Assembly: GCA_964006375.1 (NCBI GenBank)
Contig: OZ023267.1
Location: forward strand, 19,468,539-19,532,538
Reading direction: 5' to 3'
From: Tillus elongatus
Taxonomy: Eukaryota; Arthropoda; Insecta; Coleoptera; Cleridae
DNA: 64,000 bases
The notes under the pieces are model-generated. The model had not been told where the DNA came from. It saw only the letters and a program-made list of their open reading frames with translations, and searched no databases. The translations under genes were made by a program, and so were the position numbers. Positions 11,653-21,222 of the stretch are shown here, piece after piece. Numbering within the stretch: the first letter of the stretch is position 1; every line of letters starts with the position of its first letter.

Positions 11653-13125
11653 TTAAACGGTTTCTTTCTTGCGTGGCTGTCTGTCCAGCTTTGAAAAAAA
11701 TTCTGCCGGTGCAGAAGTCGCCACTATGGACAAGAGTTTTTTCGCGACAGGGTATAAATGGGGACATACATTTTTATTATCTGACCACCATTTCAGTGGA
11801 TTCTCGGTAAGATTAATTAGATGATTCTTTAAATACAAAGACATTTCGCTTAATTGTTCTTTCTCTTGTGAAGCACTCTTTTGAACTAACTGAGAATGAT
11901 GCGCCCATATATTGCCCTTTGGAGTAACTATAATTATGTTAAAATTTTTACCAAACATCATTGTGACAATCTAGCCTACTTACCCGTGTCCTGTTTATTA
12001 TTTGTCGTTTCACTTTCTATTATTTCGCGATTGTGGACATCATCTCCTTCCGTTTCTGCTAACAGTGATAACTGTTGTATTAGATTAACTGCTGCTGCAA
12101 CATTATGAGGACTCTTAAAATAAATCTTTTTGAACGTCGGATCCAGCAAGATTGCCACGGCTAATTGTTGGACTTGTTCAACAGCAGAAAATCGTTTCCT
12201 ACATTCTTGGAGAAGTGCTTCTTTTAGTGAAATACCTAATGTGTCGTTTACATCACATTCAATGGGTGAAACTTCTTTTTCCAAATTATACGCGAGAGGG
12301 ATTACAAGACTCGAACTAATATAGTTTTGACCACAAATTTCTGTTGTTACTGCTTCTAACGTCTTTAGAAGTTCAATGATTTTATTTAGTTCAAAAACTT
12401 CCTTGGCTGTAACCATTGTGGGGGCAGAAGGATGTATGGTATTTATGTATTCCCGCAGTTCAAGAAAACGATTAATCATGTAGTATGTGGAATTCCAGCG
12501 GGTGGACACCTCTTGTATAAATTTTGTTTCAGGTTTATGGTCGCTTGTTTGTGCCTTCCGTAATTCATCAGCAGCTACTACTGAATGCCTAAACAACGTT
12601 ACAATTGTCTTAATTTAGATATAACTGATCACAATTCCGAAATAGTTTCATAGCTTTGTCAGCAACTAAATTTATTTGATGAGACAAGCAATGAATGTGC
12701 CTTTTTTTGGAAAACGTTTCCTCAATAGCTTTTGTCATATTGGCCGCTCCATTCGTAACAACAGTAGTAACTTTAGTTTCTAGGATACCCCATTCCTCAC
12801 ATATAAGTTTTAACACTCCTGAAATGTATTCGGCTGTATGCCGTTCATCTAAAAGATATACACCTAAGTCAACAGAATTTATGAAATTGTTATCTTTAAA
12901 GTGCATAGTAACACCAATAAAACTTCTACATTGCATATCTGTCCATATATCTGTCGTCAAACAATAGCAAGACAATTTTTTTAATTTGCAAACGATATGC
13001 ATTTGCAACAGAATTTGTGGGATACGTGACGATGTTTCGATGATTACAAGTAACATCGATGTTAAAAATATAACATCGAAATTACAACATCGATGTTTTA
13101 AACATCGATGTTCAATGGAAAACAT
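11653..13125 (-). pseudogene. hAT transposase (broken)
   Basis: Three minus-strand frames. The 5' block (about 12610-13040) has the first-Asp motif CLTTDIWTDMQCRSFIG and VVTNGAANM, where hAT enzymes usually have VTDNAANM, so the second catalytic Asp appears to be Asn. A CLSHQINLV block follows. The middle block (11976-12596) has VSTRWNSTYYMINRFLEL and ILLDPTFKK. The C-terminal dimerisation region (11653-11961) has NPLKWWSDN and SIVATSAPAEFF, replacing the usual S-x-P-S-E-R-x-F-S. No BED zinc finger precedes the first block. Stops and frameshifts at about 12600 and 11965 break it. It could not encode an active enzyme. Confidence 0.85.
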
Positions 13126-13151
13126 CGATATTCCAAAAACATCGATGTTAG
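13051..13151. repeat. Right subterminal palindrome cluster of the hAT
   Basis: Repeated ACATCGATGTT-type palindromes directly inside the right TIR, mirroring 11070-11175. Confidence 0.75.
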
Positions 13152-13172
13152 GTGCCCATCCCTAGCTTCTAT

Positions 13173-13938
13173 GCTTAACACGGCAGTGTACAGGATATAA
13201 CTGCATCTTAAAGCTTTTTAATTTCGAACTACCTACTGAAGGTTGGGTTAATAATAGGTAAAGCAATATAAACACATATGGACATATAATTTGTTAGGAA
13301 ATAAACAATCATTATATAATATACATTATCATAACATTATCTATTATTGAAGATAAGTAAGTTATTCAGTTTCTGTCGCAAAAAACAATAAGTGGTGATA
13401 GACATGTTTAACCTATGTATACAGGTGTTCCTTAAATACATGCGAATATTTAACGATGTTCATCCACATGAAAAATTAATGATAGTTTGCTTTATAAACT
13501 ATATGGTCTAAGAATGTCCCGTTACGAAAATACTGGGTGTTAAAGTTTTAGGAAAACAATGGAAATTAATGAATATTTTTGAAACCTCTTGAGACATATC
13601 AATGATATTTAGTACGTAGAGACAGTTAATATTTCGCAATACAAATGTAACTTTCAGTTTTAACAGTGGCGTGCTTACGGACCTTGACTTCGATAATTTT
13701 GAATAATAAAATGGTACGTCCCAGACAGCACAGACACATTCTGGGAATATACCAAGAATGTTTCGAAAGAATATTCAAATATCCCCAGAACATTCTCACA
13801 AGGTACAATATATATCGATAGAACATTCTATGAACAAGAGAATCTGACAGATTCTGTAATACTAATAAGGTTCTTAGAATGTTGTTTATATCATCCGTAG
13901 GAGCTCCCAGTATCTTCTGAAAATATTCCACGAACATT
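13173..13938. other. No gene recognised
   Basis: AT-rich unassigned sequence. Around 13735-13935 the words GAACATTC and AGAATGTT recur, suggesting an old short repeat. Confidence 0.5.
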
Positions 13939-14396
13939 CAATGAATCAGTGGCGATTTCTCCTAGTGAGCTAGGTGTGCGCCGCACACCCTAAAATATAA
14001 TTAAAATGTGCACAGTTAAATATGTTTTATTTCTTTTTCCCTTAGTCTTAATACACTACATATGTTATGACAATCGATTTAATTTACTTATTTGATTTCA
14101 TAAATAGTCGGTTAATAGTGACTTGGAATGAAGTCGGCACCACGTCTTCATTCAGAAAATATGAGTAGGTCAATAGCAACTGGGAATTAATTCGGGTCGG
14201 GTTAGGTGTGCGTTGTTATTTCCGAACAACTTCACTCGACAGAGCTGTATTGGTATACAATACAGTCCCCTACCCATGTGTTTAAAATAGTAAGGAAATA
14301 CCATTACTTTTAACACTGCAGTGAGCGGTAAAAATACCGCTCAAGACAAATGAATGGAAGACCACAGTATTCTAGAATCAAAGACTATAATACATT

Positions 14397-14788
14397 TTAG
14401 TAAATTTTCGTAGAAAAAATTCACTAATGGGGAGATCTCGACTTTTGAATTTTGAAAAATTGTTTGCAAATGAGCGCGAACTAGGACCCCTAGAACCCAT
14501 ATCCGGGGTCAGTTTCAATATATAAGAATTTAATTTGAGTCAAGTTTTAAAATATAGAAATTTGTGATTAAAATGAAGAAACTGATTTCAAGTACCATCC
14601 ATATTTCTAGAAATTGTAATGGTACATAATGAGGTGAGGTAATTTTGGAGATTAGAAATCAGATGACAGAACTTTAGAACAATTGACATTTAGATTAAAA
14701 TTTAGTCAAAATTGCATCATTTGCAGTCACAAGTTTAGACTTATTTGTAAGATGCTTTGTACTATTTATATAACAATAAACTATAAAC

Positions 14789-14874
<86 letters not shown>

Positions 14875-15205
14875 GGTATCACACCGATAACTCAAAATAT
14901 AATCGGCCGATTTTGTACAAATTTGGCATGTACCTTCCTTCTGTAAATGGATTGGATAATTTCGTTAGTCAGGAAAATCGGACGAGGTTTTCCGGGAAAA
15001 TTTTGAGTTTTTATTCGAAAAAAATTTGTATTTAAAAAAATAAAAAAGATAAGATAACCAAATTTGGTAGGTAGATTTACGATATAAAAATTAAACTATA
15101 CACCAAAATTTAGATTTCTATGTTGCAAGATAAAAAAGTTATAATAAAATATTTTGTGCCAGATCATTTCTATGAAAATTCACTACCATACCGCACTTGC
15201 TGCAT
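14397..15205 (-). mobile_element. TA-core repeat, both termini present
   Basis: Begins with the hairpin terminus (TTAGTAAATTTTCG, then AAAATTCACTAATG) and the GGAGATCTCGACTTTTGAA arm, and ends with ACTACCATACCGCACTTGC. (TA)n is at 14792-14871. An extra stretch of about 260 bp (14526-14790) separates the left arm from the (TA)n. Confidence 0.7.
14792..14871. repeat. (TA)n microsatellite
   Basis: About 40 TA units, followed on the right by the ATCACACCGATAACTC arm. Confidence 0.95.
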
Positions 15206-15443
15206 CCAGGATTTTTACACATTTTATTATTTAGTACCATATTAACATTGAACTACTTTTAATGTTTACAGTTTTCACCCCGTTCCGGACAGTGCTAACG
15301 CTAACACAAATTTGTGTGAAGAGAAGAGCTTGATAATAATTCCACGTTCTTTTCGTGTTTTAAAGTTTTAAGTGACTTTTTAATTTGTTAGTGTTGCAGT
15401 GGGAAATTAATTTATTTATCTACGTATCATTCCCATATAGGTC

Positions 15444-15445
<2 letters not shown>

Positions 15446-15503
<58 letters not shown>
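15446..15503. repeat. (TA)n microsatellite
   Basis: About 28 TA units followed by TGTGTGTG. No TA-core arms flank it. Confidence 0.95.
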
Positions 15504-15511
<8 letters not shown>

Positions 15512-15652
15512 ACATTTAGTGTTAATAATTTTTAAAACCACCACTAACAGCAATTCGTTACCGCACACCCGAACATTTTGGTCAGGAGACGCCACTGCAA
15601 TGAATCTGTTCATACATATACTCATGGGAACATTGAGTTTTTTAAAAAGATA

Positions 15653-16752
15653 TACAGGGTGTTTCACATAAGAAACGACACAGAGCAAGGGCATGTAGGG
15701 CAACCTATAATATGGTGATTTAACGCAACTTACTCCTATACTAAGCTGCACCCCTGAGAAGTTATAGGCCTTCAAAGTGTGGTTTTAGAGTTCGAAAAAA
15801 AAAATCAATATCTCAGTAATACTTCAACTTAGAAAAACCAAATTTGGTGCACGTTTTTGGTGTACCAAGAGCATTAATCGTTGGTGAGTAGAGTTCAATT
15901 GAAGCATTTCAAAGGGTTGAATAGTGGTGGTGCACCCATAAAATGTGACAGAATTTTTTAACCTATTGGCGGATCTAAAAAATTATTAAATCGTTTTATG
16001 AAGAAGTAAATTATAAAACTTTTTTACTCTTGTTATTTTTCAAAAAACTTGTCGTTTTCATGAAAAACCCGAATAACTAACGACACATATATTATCAATG
16101 TTACTTAAAATCATCAAAAATTCAATTAATGCCTGTGAAATTATCATGTTGAAGAATTTCTATAACTTATCGATAGCATTATTTTTATTTCTGTTGTTTG
16201 AGTTGTCTGTTTTCTAATAAATTATAATTATTCACACTTTTTTCCTGATTGTCAAATTTGACCTATACATAAGTTTATTGGCAAATATTTAATTTTCGAT
16301 TATTTTTAGTAAGATTGATAAAATATGTTTCTTTACTTATTCGTGTTTTTCTTGAAAACAAAAAAGTTTTTTGAAAATAACAGGAGTAACAAAGTTTCAG
16401 AATTAAATTCCTCATAAAATGAAATATTTTCTTAAATCCACCAACCTGTTAAAAAATTGTGACATTTTAAGGGTGCATCGCCCCTAATCAACCCTTTCAA
16501 ATGCCTTAATTGAACTCTAATAACCACTGGTTAATGCTCTTCATACACTCAAAACGGGTACCAAATCTGGTTTTTTTAAGTAAAAGTATTACAGAGATTT
16601 TGATTTTTTTCGAAATTTGAAACCCCACTTTGAAGGCCTATAACTTCTCAGTGGTGCAACTTAATATAGGGGTAAGTTGCGTTAAATCACCATATTTTAC
16701 TTTTACCTACATGCCCCTGCCCTATGTCGGTTCTTATGCGAAACACCCTGTA
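15653..16752. mobile_element. Long-TIR element (TACAGGGTGTTTC ends)
   Basis: Starts TACAGGGTGTTTCACATAAG and ends with the inverse, GCGAAACACCCTGTA, within TA-rich flanks, as expected for TA-targeting Tc1/mariner-type elements. The inverted arms reach about 200 bp and share the blocks GAAGTTATAGGCCTTCAAAG and TATGGTGATTTAACGCAA. Further inverted similarity extends inward (for example the two AACCCTTTCAA-type words), so nearly the whole element can fold back. No ORF. Confidence 0.85.
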
Positions 16753-17429
16753 TAACTTTTTTGAATGATACAGAAATTAAGAAAATGCAAAGATATATAA
16801 TATTGGATTTATCTTCAAAATTTACTGATTTGCCACCATTTAACTGGCCTTTTATATATTTTCGTATAAGCAAGCCCAACAGGCTAGAATTTGAACTTCA
16901 ATCACTTACCATTGTGTAGGTTACCATATTGTTCCAGTGACACACACACCTGTAAACTCAAGTTTAGATACGTAATAAGTCAACAATTCGAGTATTGCAC
17001 ATTTATTCAAATTTAATACGGTACTTATAACAAATACAAAGAAATGTCTGCATAACATATTAATAAAACAATTAAAATTTCAATAATATAAAAATCAAAA
17101 AAATGAAGATACAGTTCTTGGAGTTGCCAGAAAATTTAATAGACAAATACAAAGTTTCCGAGATGAATAATCACGGTTACCCCACTGAAGTAGCTTGAAA
17201 TTTGGCTAGACTATTGATCCTACAGACTTTCAGTGTGGCATTAAAGGAATTGCATTACATAATAGTTACACCTTTATAGAATAAAACTAAATTGGACAGA
17301 ACATGCCACAAAATCACACTCACTTCCACTTACACAAAACTACAACTGATAGTCATCAATCATCCCTTGTATGGTTGCTTTCTGCTCTGCTCCGGAGGAC
17401 TTGGCCCATTTATACCCTAATATATTAAT
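16753..17429. other. No gene recognised
   Basis: AT-rich sequence without recognisable coding or mobile-element signals. Confidence 0.5.
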
Positions 17430-17436
17430 TTTTGCT

Positions 17437-17499
17437 ACAATTAGTATGTCGTACTGAAGAGCTCTAATGAGAGCGAAACCGGTCTACGGTTCTGATTGT
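17437..17499 (+). ncRNA. Hammerhead ribozyme, type I, intact core (A2 copy 1)
   Basis: Conserved core CTGAAGA (17454-17460), stem II GCTCT/AGAGC with loop AATG (17461-17474), GAAAC (17475-17479) and cleavage triplet GTC (17482-17484), with scission expected after C17484. Stem I has an inner helix CGTA/TACG (17450-17453 with 17485-17488), an asymmetric internal loop, and an outer helix ACAATTAG/CTGATTGT (17437-17444 with 17492-17499). Stem III is only ACCGGT (17478-17483), a palindrome too short to fold alone, as in hammerheads that cut as dimers. All core positions match the published consensus. Confidence 0.88.
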
Positions 17500-17746
17500 T
17501 AAGAGAATGCATCTAGCCTTACATACTTTGTCCCTATATTAGGGTAGAAATGGACCAGGGCTGACAATTTTCTAAATTGTTAGTTAGTTGTATACAGTCT
17601 TTATTTTTTTAACACTTTGTGTTATTTGGAGCTATCGTGACAACATACTACTTGGTTCCGCAACTAGGTGGCGGCACGTCCACCACTCACTTAGTGTTGA
17701 AAGGCTAGCTACTATAGGCGTGTTACTTTATAGGTGCGTTTTTGCT

Positions 17747-17809
17747 ACAATTAGTATGCCGTACTGAAGAGCTCTAGTGAGAGCAAAACCGGTCTACGGT
17801 TCTAATTGT
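17747..17809 (+). ncRNA. Hammerhead ribozyme, decayed core (A2 copy 2)
   Basis: Same architecture, with CTGAAGA at 17764-17770. The conserved G12 of GAAAC is A at 17785 (reads AGAGCAAAAC), which should abolish cleavage. Stems I and III are preserved. Confidence 0.75.
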
Positions 17810-18057
17810 TGCGAGAATGCATCTACACTTACATACTTTGTCCCTATATTAGGGTAGAAATTGGGCCAGGGCTGACAATTTTCTAAATTGTTAGTTAGTT
17901 GTATACAGTCTCTATTTTTCTAACACTTTGTGTTATTTGGAGCTGGCGTGATAACATACTACTTGGTTCCGCAACTAGATGGCGGCACGTCCACCACTCA
18001 CTTAGTGTTGACAGGCTGGCTACTATAGCCGTATTACTTTATAGGTGTATTTTTGCT

Positions 18058-18120
18058 ACAATTAGTATGCCGTATTGAAGAGCTCTAATGAGAGCGAAAC
18101 CGGTCTACGGTTCTAATTGT
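18058..18120 (+). ncRNA. Hammerhead ribozyme, decayed core (A2 copy 3)
   Basis: Stems I, II and III are preserved, but conserved C3 is T at 18075 (TTGAAGA), predicted inactive. Confidence 0.75.
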
Positions 18121-18148
18121 TGCGAGAATGCATCTAGCCTTACATAGA

Positions 18149-18762
18149 AGGAACAGTATGTATTTTATAATGAGGAAAGCAAATTTTTGAAGCGACGACT
18201 CTGCTTACAGATTTCTTTATCATGTAACACGCACTTATTGCAAATTGTAATGATTTTAACATTGTATCAGATATTTTTAAGACCATTTTTAACTTACGAT
18301 TTCTTCAAATATGTATGTTTTGCTTTAATTATATCCGTAGGTTTAAATAAGCTAAATAGTTGTTATTGAAATGATACAGCACGCAAACTATTTCCATGCT
18401 TTAATAAATATTATCATTCTGGATTTCCTTTGCAGAATAAGCGTTCACAACGCTTGTAATTAAAATAATCGCTGTTCGTTATCAATCCTCGCTATACTTC
18501 TTTATTAGATTATTATAATTCACAAATCAGCCATTTGAGTTTGTAAAAGTGGGGAGTGATGTTGTACCGTCTAATTTAGAATTGTTAAACAAACTAGACT
18601 TCAGCAGTGGCACGGTTGCGGTTTGGTCGTGACTGAAATATGGTTCTATCATTGCAGAAACGTATTTGAATTAGCGAACACGCGCTGATACCCCACATTC
18701 AATATAACTGATAAGATCAAATGAGATATTTTACGTAAGATTTGTGTGAAGAAAAAATAATC
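18149..18762. other. Unassigned sequence upstream of a candidate exon
   Basis: No dispersed repeat shared with the rest of the window was recognised. It could hold the promoter and 5' UTR of the exon at 18763, but no specific promoter element can be assigned. Confidence 0.4.
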
Positions 18763-18963
18763 ATGTATGCTGACAGTTTTGAATACAATAATTCACATAG
18801 TGCCGATTTTGTGGACACTCCGTATAACAATAACGATGGACAGATTAACAGAAGAATATCATTTTCTAGTGTTTCGAGTTATCACTCGGATTCCGGTGAA
18901 GATTGTGAGAAAGTAAATGCCAGGGAATTTTCTCAGGAGAAAAGTCAGGAAACTAATAAATCG
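18763..18963 (+). CDS. Candidate host-gene first coding exon with splice donor
   Basis: An ATG in reasonable context (AAATAATCATGT) opens 67 codons that end in phase 0 at ...AATAAATCG followed by GTAAGG, a good 5' splice donor. The peptide starts MYADSFEYNNSHSADFVD and becomes Ser- and acid-rich (SFSSVSSYHSDSGEDCE). It resembles no transposon protein I know. Its start is loosely like the Aurora-A-binding N-terminus of TPX2 spindle proteins (aromatic-x-Tyr, then a DF pair), but that is a weak resemblance. The next exon was not found. The reading frame runs past the donor for only a few codons. It could still be a chance ORF. Confidence 0.4.
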
Positions 18964-19768
18964 GTAAGGCGATTATTATAATTATCATTATTATTATTAG
19001 TTTATTGATACTTATATAAATTTTACAATACATCTTACAGAAAGTATTAAACATATGTCTGCTGTTTCTGCAATTTTGGCTTGAATACAGGGAAAAAACT
19101 TGGGTCGCAGCCAGTGCGTTAAATAGCGAATTTTCATAATGTGTGTAATACATAACGCAATTTACCTTACTGCCTTAGCATATCTATGCACCTGTTTAAG
19201 CTTATTTATGTTAAATGTAAGCGGCTCATTTTTAAAAACAATGTATTCCAAATCATCTGAATTTTCCTATCAATTCAATATGAAAAGATCGTCAAATCTT
19301 GTGACATTCCGTAGGTGACACTGACAACGATTAAACCATTTGATATATCCATCCTTGTGTATTTTGTGTCGTTTTCCAAGTTTTGTTAAATTTTATTCGA
19401 GAAAAGCTTGGGTTACAATAATTTTACAAAACTGAATTTTGGCACATTGTATCTGTAGTTTGATGGGAATATATGAGTTAAATTTCGTAAAAATAAATTG
19501 ACTAGTTTTAAAGATATAGCATTTTAAGGAAGAAAATTTGCAATTTTCCATAGAAAAACTTGACTGTTGGATACTAAGTGAGTTGTGGACGTGCCGCCAC
19601 CTAGTTGCGGAACCAAATAGTATGTTGTCACGCCAGCTCCAAATAACACAACGTGTTAAAAAAATAGAGACTGTATACAACTAACTAACAATTTAGAAAA
19701 TTGTCAGTCCTGGCCCATTTCTACCCCAATATAGAGACAAAGTATTTAAGACTAGATGCATTCTCGCA

Positions 19769-19831
19769 ACAATTAGAACCGTAGACCGGTTTCGCTCTCA
19801 TTAGAGCTCTTCAGTACGGCATACTAATTGT
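19769..19831 (-). ncRNA. Hammerhead ribozyme, type I, intact core (A3 copy 1)
   Basis: Minus-strand core CTGAAGA (19814-19808), stem II GCTCT/AGAGC with loop AATG, GAAAC (19793-19789), palindromic ACCGGT stem III and GTC (19786-19784). Inner stem I is CCGTA/TACGG and the outer helix ACAATTAG/CTAATTGT (19831-19824 with 19776-19769) is a perfect 8 bp. Every core position is canonical. Compared with the A2 copy, outer stem I replaces a G-T wobble by a Watson-Crick pair. Confidence 0.88.
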
Positions 19832-20078
19832 AGCAAAAATGCACCAAAAGTAATACGGCTATAGTATAGCCAGCCCTAAAATACTAAGTGAGTGGTGGAC
19901 TTGCCGCCACCTAGTTGCGGAACCAAGTAGTATGTTGTCACGCCAGCTCCAAATAACACAAAGTGTTAAAAAAATTGAGACTGAATACAACTAACTAACA
20001 ATTTAGAAAATTGTCAGCCCTGGCCCATTTCTACCCCAATATAGGGACAAAGTACGTAAGACTAGATGCATTCTCTCA

Positions 20079-20139
20079 ACAATTAGAACCATAGACCGGT
20101 TTCTCTTTCATTAGAGGTCTTCAGTACGGCACTAATTGT
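20079..20139 (-). ncRNA. Hammerhead ribozyme, decayed stem II (A3 copy 2)
   Basis: CTGAAGA, GAAAC and the ACCGGT-GTC parts are present. Stem II reads CCTCT/AAAGA, so two of its five pairs are lost, including the closing G10.1-C11.1. Confidence 0.7.
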
Positions 20140-20239
20140 AGCAAAAATGCACAATGTTGGAACTGGCCCACGAACTAAGCCTCCGGAAAGAATTTCCCAC
20201 TGCAATGAAAGAAACCGGAAGTTTCTAGGTTGTGTAGAA

Positions 20240-20660
20240 GCTTCGCAAACCATTTTGTACATGAAAAGAATAGCCAGTTATATTAAAAAGGATAATCTTG
20301 TAGCCGAGTCTCAGTTTGGAATTAGAGAGGGATTGTCTACACAGAATGCTTTAAATGCCCTGACCCCACAAATCTGTTCAGCTCTGGATATACACAAGCA
20401 AAGCATCTGTATATTTCTAGACGTTGAAAAGGCACCTGATACGGTGGACCAAAATTTCTCAGTAAGTTTTAGAAAATTGGTTTTCGAGGTGTATCTTTGC
20501 TCTTGATTTAAGATTATCTACATTTTAGGAAACTGTGTACACAGATTGGCGACAGATGTAGTGATTTTAAAATAATTGAGTTTAAGATCCCTCAAGGTAC
20601 AGTCCTGGGGCCGCTGCTGTTCAACCTTTACATAAATGATTTATTTAAAATACACATTTT
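20240..20660 (+). pseudogene. LINE reverse transcriptase fragment
   Basis: Reads SYIKKDNLVAESQFGIREG then LSTQNALNAL, a degraded motif A (ICIFLDVEKAPDTVD), then after frameshifts IPQGTVLGPLLFNLYINDLF, the motif B region. The YxDD block is not reached. The wording of motif B resembles Jockey/CR1-type LINEs, but the clade is uncertain. It lies next to a ribozyme array, as does the LINE at 1-1525. Confidence 0.7.
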
Positions 20661-20699
20661 GAGGATTTGAGGTGAATGTTGTTTGAACTTTTTCTATTT

Positions 20700-21222
20700 T
20701 TTGTAAATTTCTTAGAATTATGAGCTCCTTCGCCGCAGGGTCATCGGCGATGTTTGTCTCATCACAATTGCAGATGTGAGCATAATCTGCGTCGGCCAGA
20801 CTTTCTTGGTATTGTAGAGAAAATCTATTATGCCATGCTTGTCCAGAGATGATCTGGACTTTTTATATTTCTTTCTAATTAAGTGAATAATTTTTTCTTT
20901 AGATAATATTTTCAACAATGTCGTGCCCTCGATAATTGTATTCAAAGATACAACGAGTTTTCTCTTACTTGTTCAAATTTTTATCTAACGGCCCGAATTA
21001 ATGACTTTGTTAACGGAAAGCCCCATATAGCAACCTTACCAAAAGCGTCTTCAATCTCTTGCTCTTCCCGTTCCGAAGAAACACTGGGATATCCAACTAA
21101 GTGGTTGTGTTTCATGACGCTTGTCTATAAGAGTTGCCCGCGGAATTTAAAACAATATGGTCGACTGTCTTTCTAGACATGCCATTTTCACTGGCATCAA
21201 GTGCTTTCTTCGGAATAGTTCT
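20700..21222 (-). pseudogene. Tigger/jerky-like (CENP-B-type HTH) transposase, main part
   Basis: Minus-strand relic of a pogo-superfamily transposase. Near 21100-20990 it reads LVGYPSVSSEREEQEIEDAF and AIWGFPLTKSLIRAV, the second helix-turn-helix (CENP-B type). Near 20800-20720 it reads DADYAHICNCDETNIADDP, containing the first catalytic Asp in the NxDETN motif. Frames shift several times. The N-terminal start lies across a Jockey insertion at 22050-22083. The rest of the catalytic domain toward 20690 is lost. Confidence 0.75.

Larger units (their letters stand above)
11050..13164 (-). mobile_element. hAT transposon with perfect target duplication
   Basis: Ends are TAGGGATGGGCAC at 11050 and its inverse ending at 13164. 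The 8-bp duplication GCTTCTAT flanks it exactly (11042-11049 and 13165-13172), so the insertion is whole. Both ends carry dense copies of the palindrome AACATCGATGTT. A transposase relic runs on the minus strand and a (TA)n array sits inside at 11459-11542. The element interrupts a TA-core repeat. Confidence 0.92.
13947..15597. mobile_element. Non-autonomous hAT-type element, 1.65 kb
   Basis: Ends CAGTGGCGATTTCTCCTAG at the left and, inverted, CAGTGGCGTCTCCTGACC at the right. A perfect 8-bp duplication CAATGAAT lies at 13939-13946 and 15598-15605. No transposase is present. A near-complete TA-core repeat (14397-15205) and a second (TA)n (15446-15503) lie inside it. Confidence 0.88.
17430..18148 (+). 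mobile_element. Tandem hammerhead-bearing (retrozyme-like) array A2
   Basis: Two full units of about 310 bp plus a partial third, head to tail on the plus strand. Hammerhead positions are 17437-17499, 17747-17809 and 18058-18120. The array starts only a few bases upstream of the first ribozyme. Each unit shares the blocks CTATATTAGGGTAGAAAT, GGGCTGACAATTTTCTAAAT and CTTGGTTCCGCAACTAG. The first ribozyme is intact; the second has G12 changed to A and the third has C3 changed to T. No ORF. Period, tandem layout and type I hammerheads match described animal retrozymes. Confidence 0.85.
19576..20152 (-). mobile_element. Tandem hammerhead-bearing (retrozyme-like) array A3
   Basis: One full unit of about 310 bp plus most of a second, on the minus strand. 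Ribozymes are at 19769-19831 (intact) and 20079-20139 (stem II broken). Read on its own strand, it begins with the same TTTTTGCTACAATTAG as A2, a few bases before ribozyme stem I. Sequence is closest to A2 (shared CCGCCACCTAGTTGCGGAAC block). Confidence 0.85.

Noticed and set aside
20718..20945. Stand-alone 75-codon minus-strand gene
   Set aside because: Neighbouring frames show it is part of the frameshifted Tigger/jerky-like transposase.
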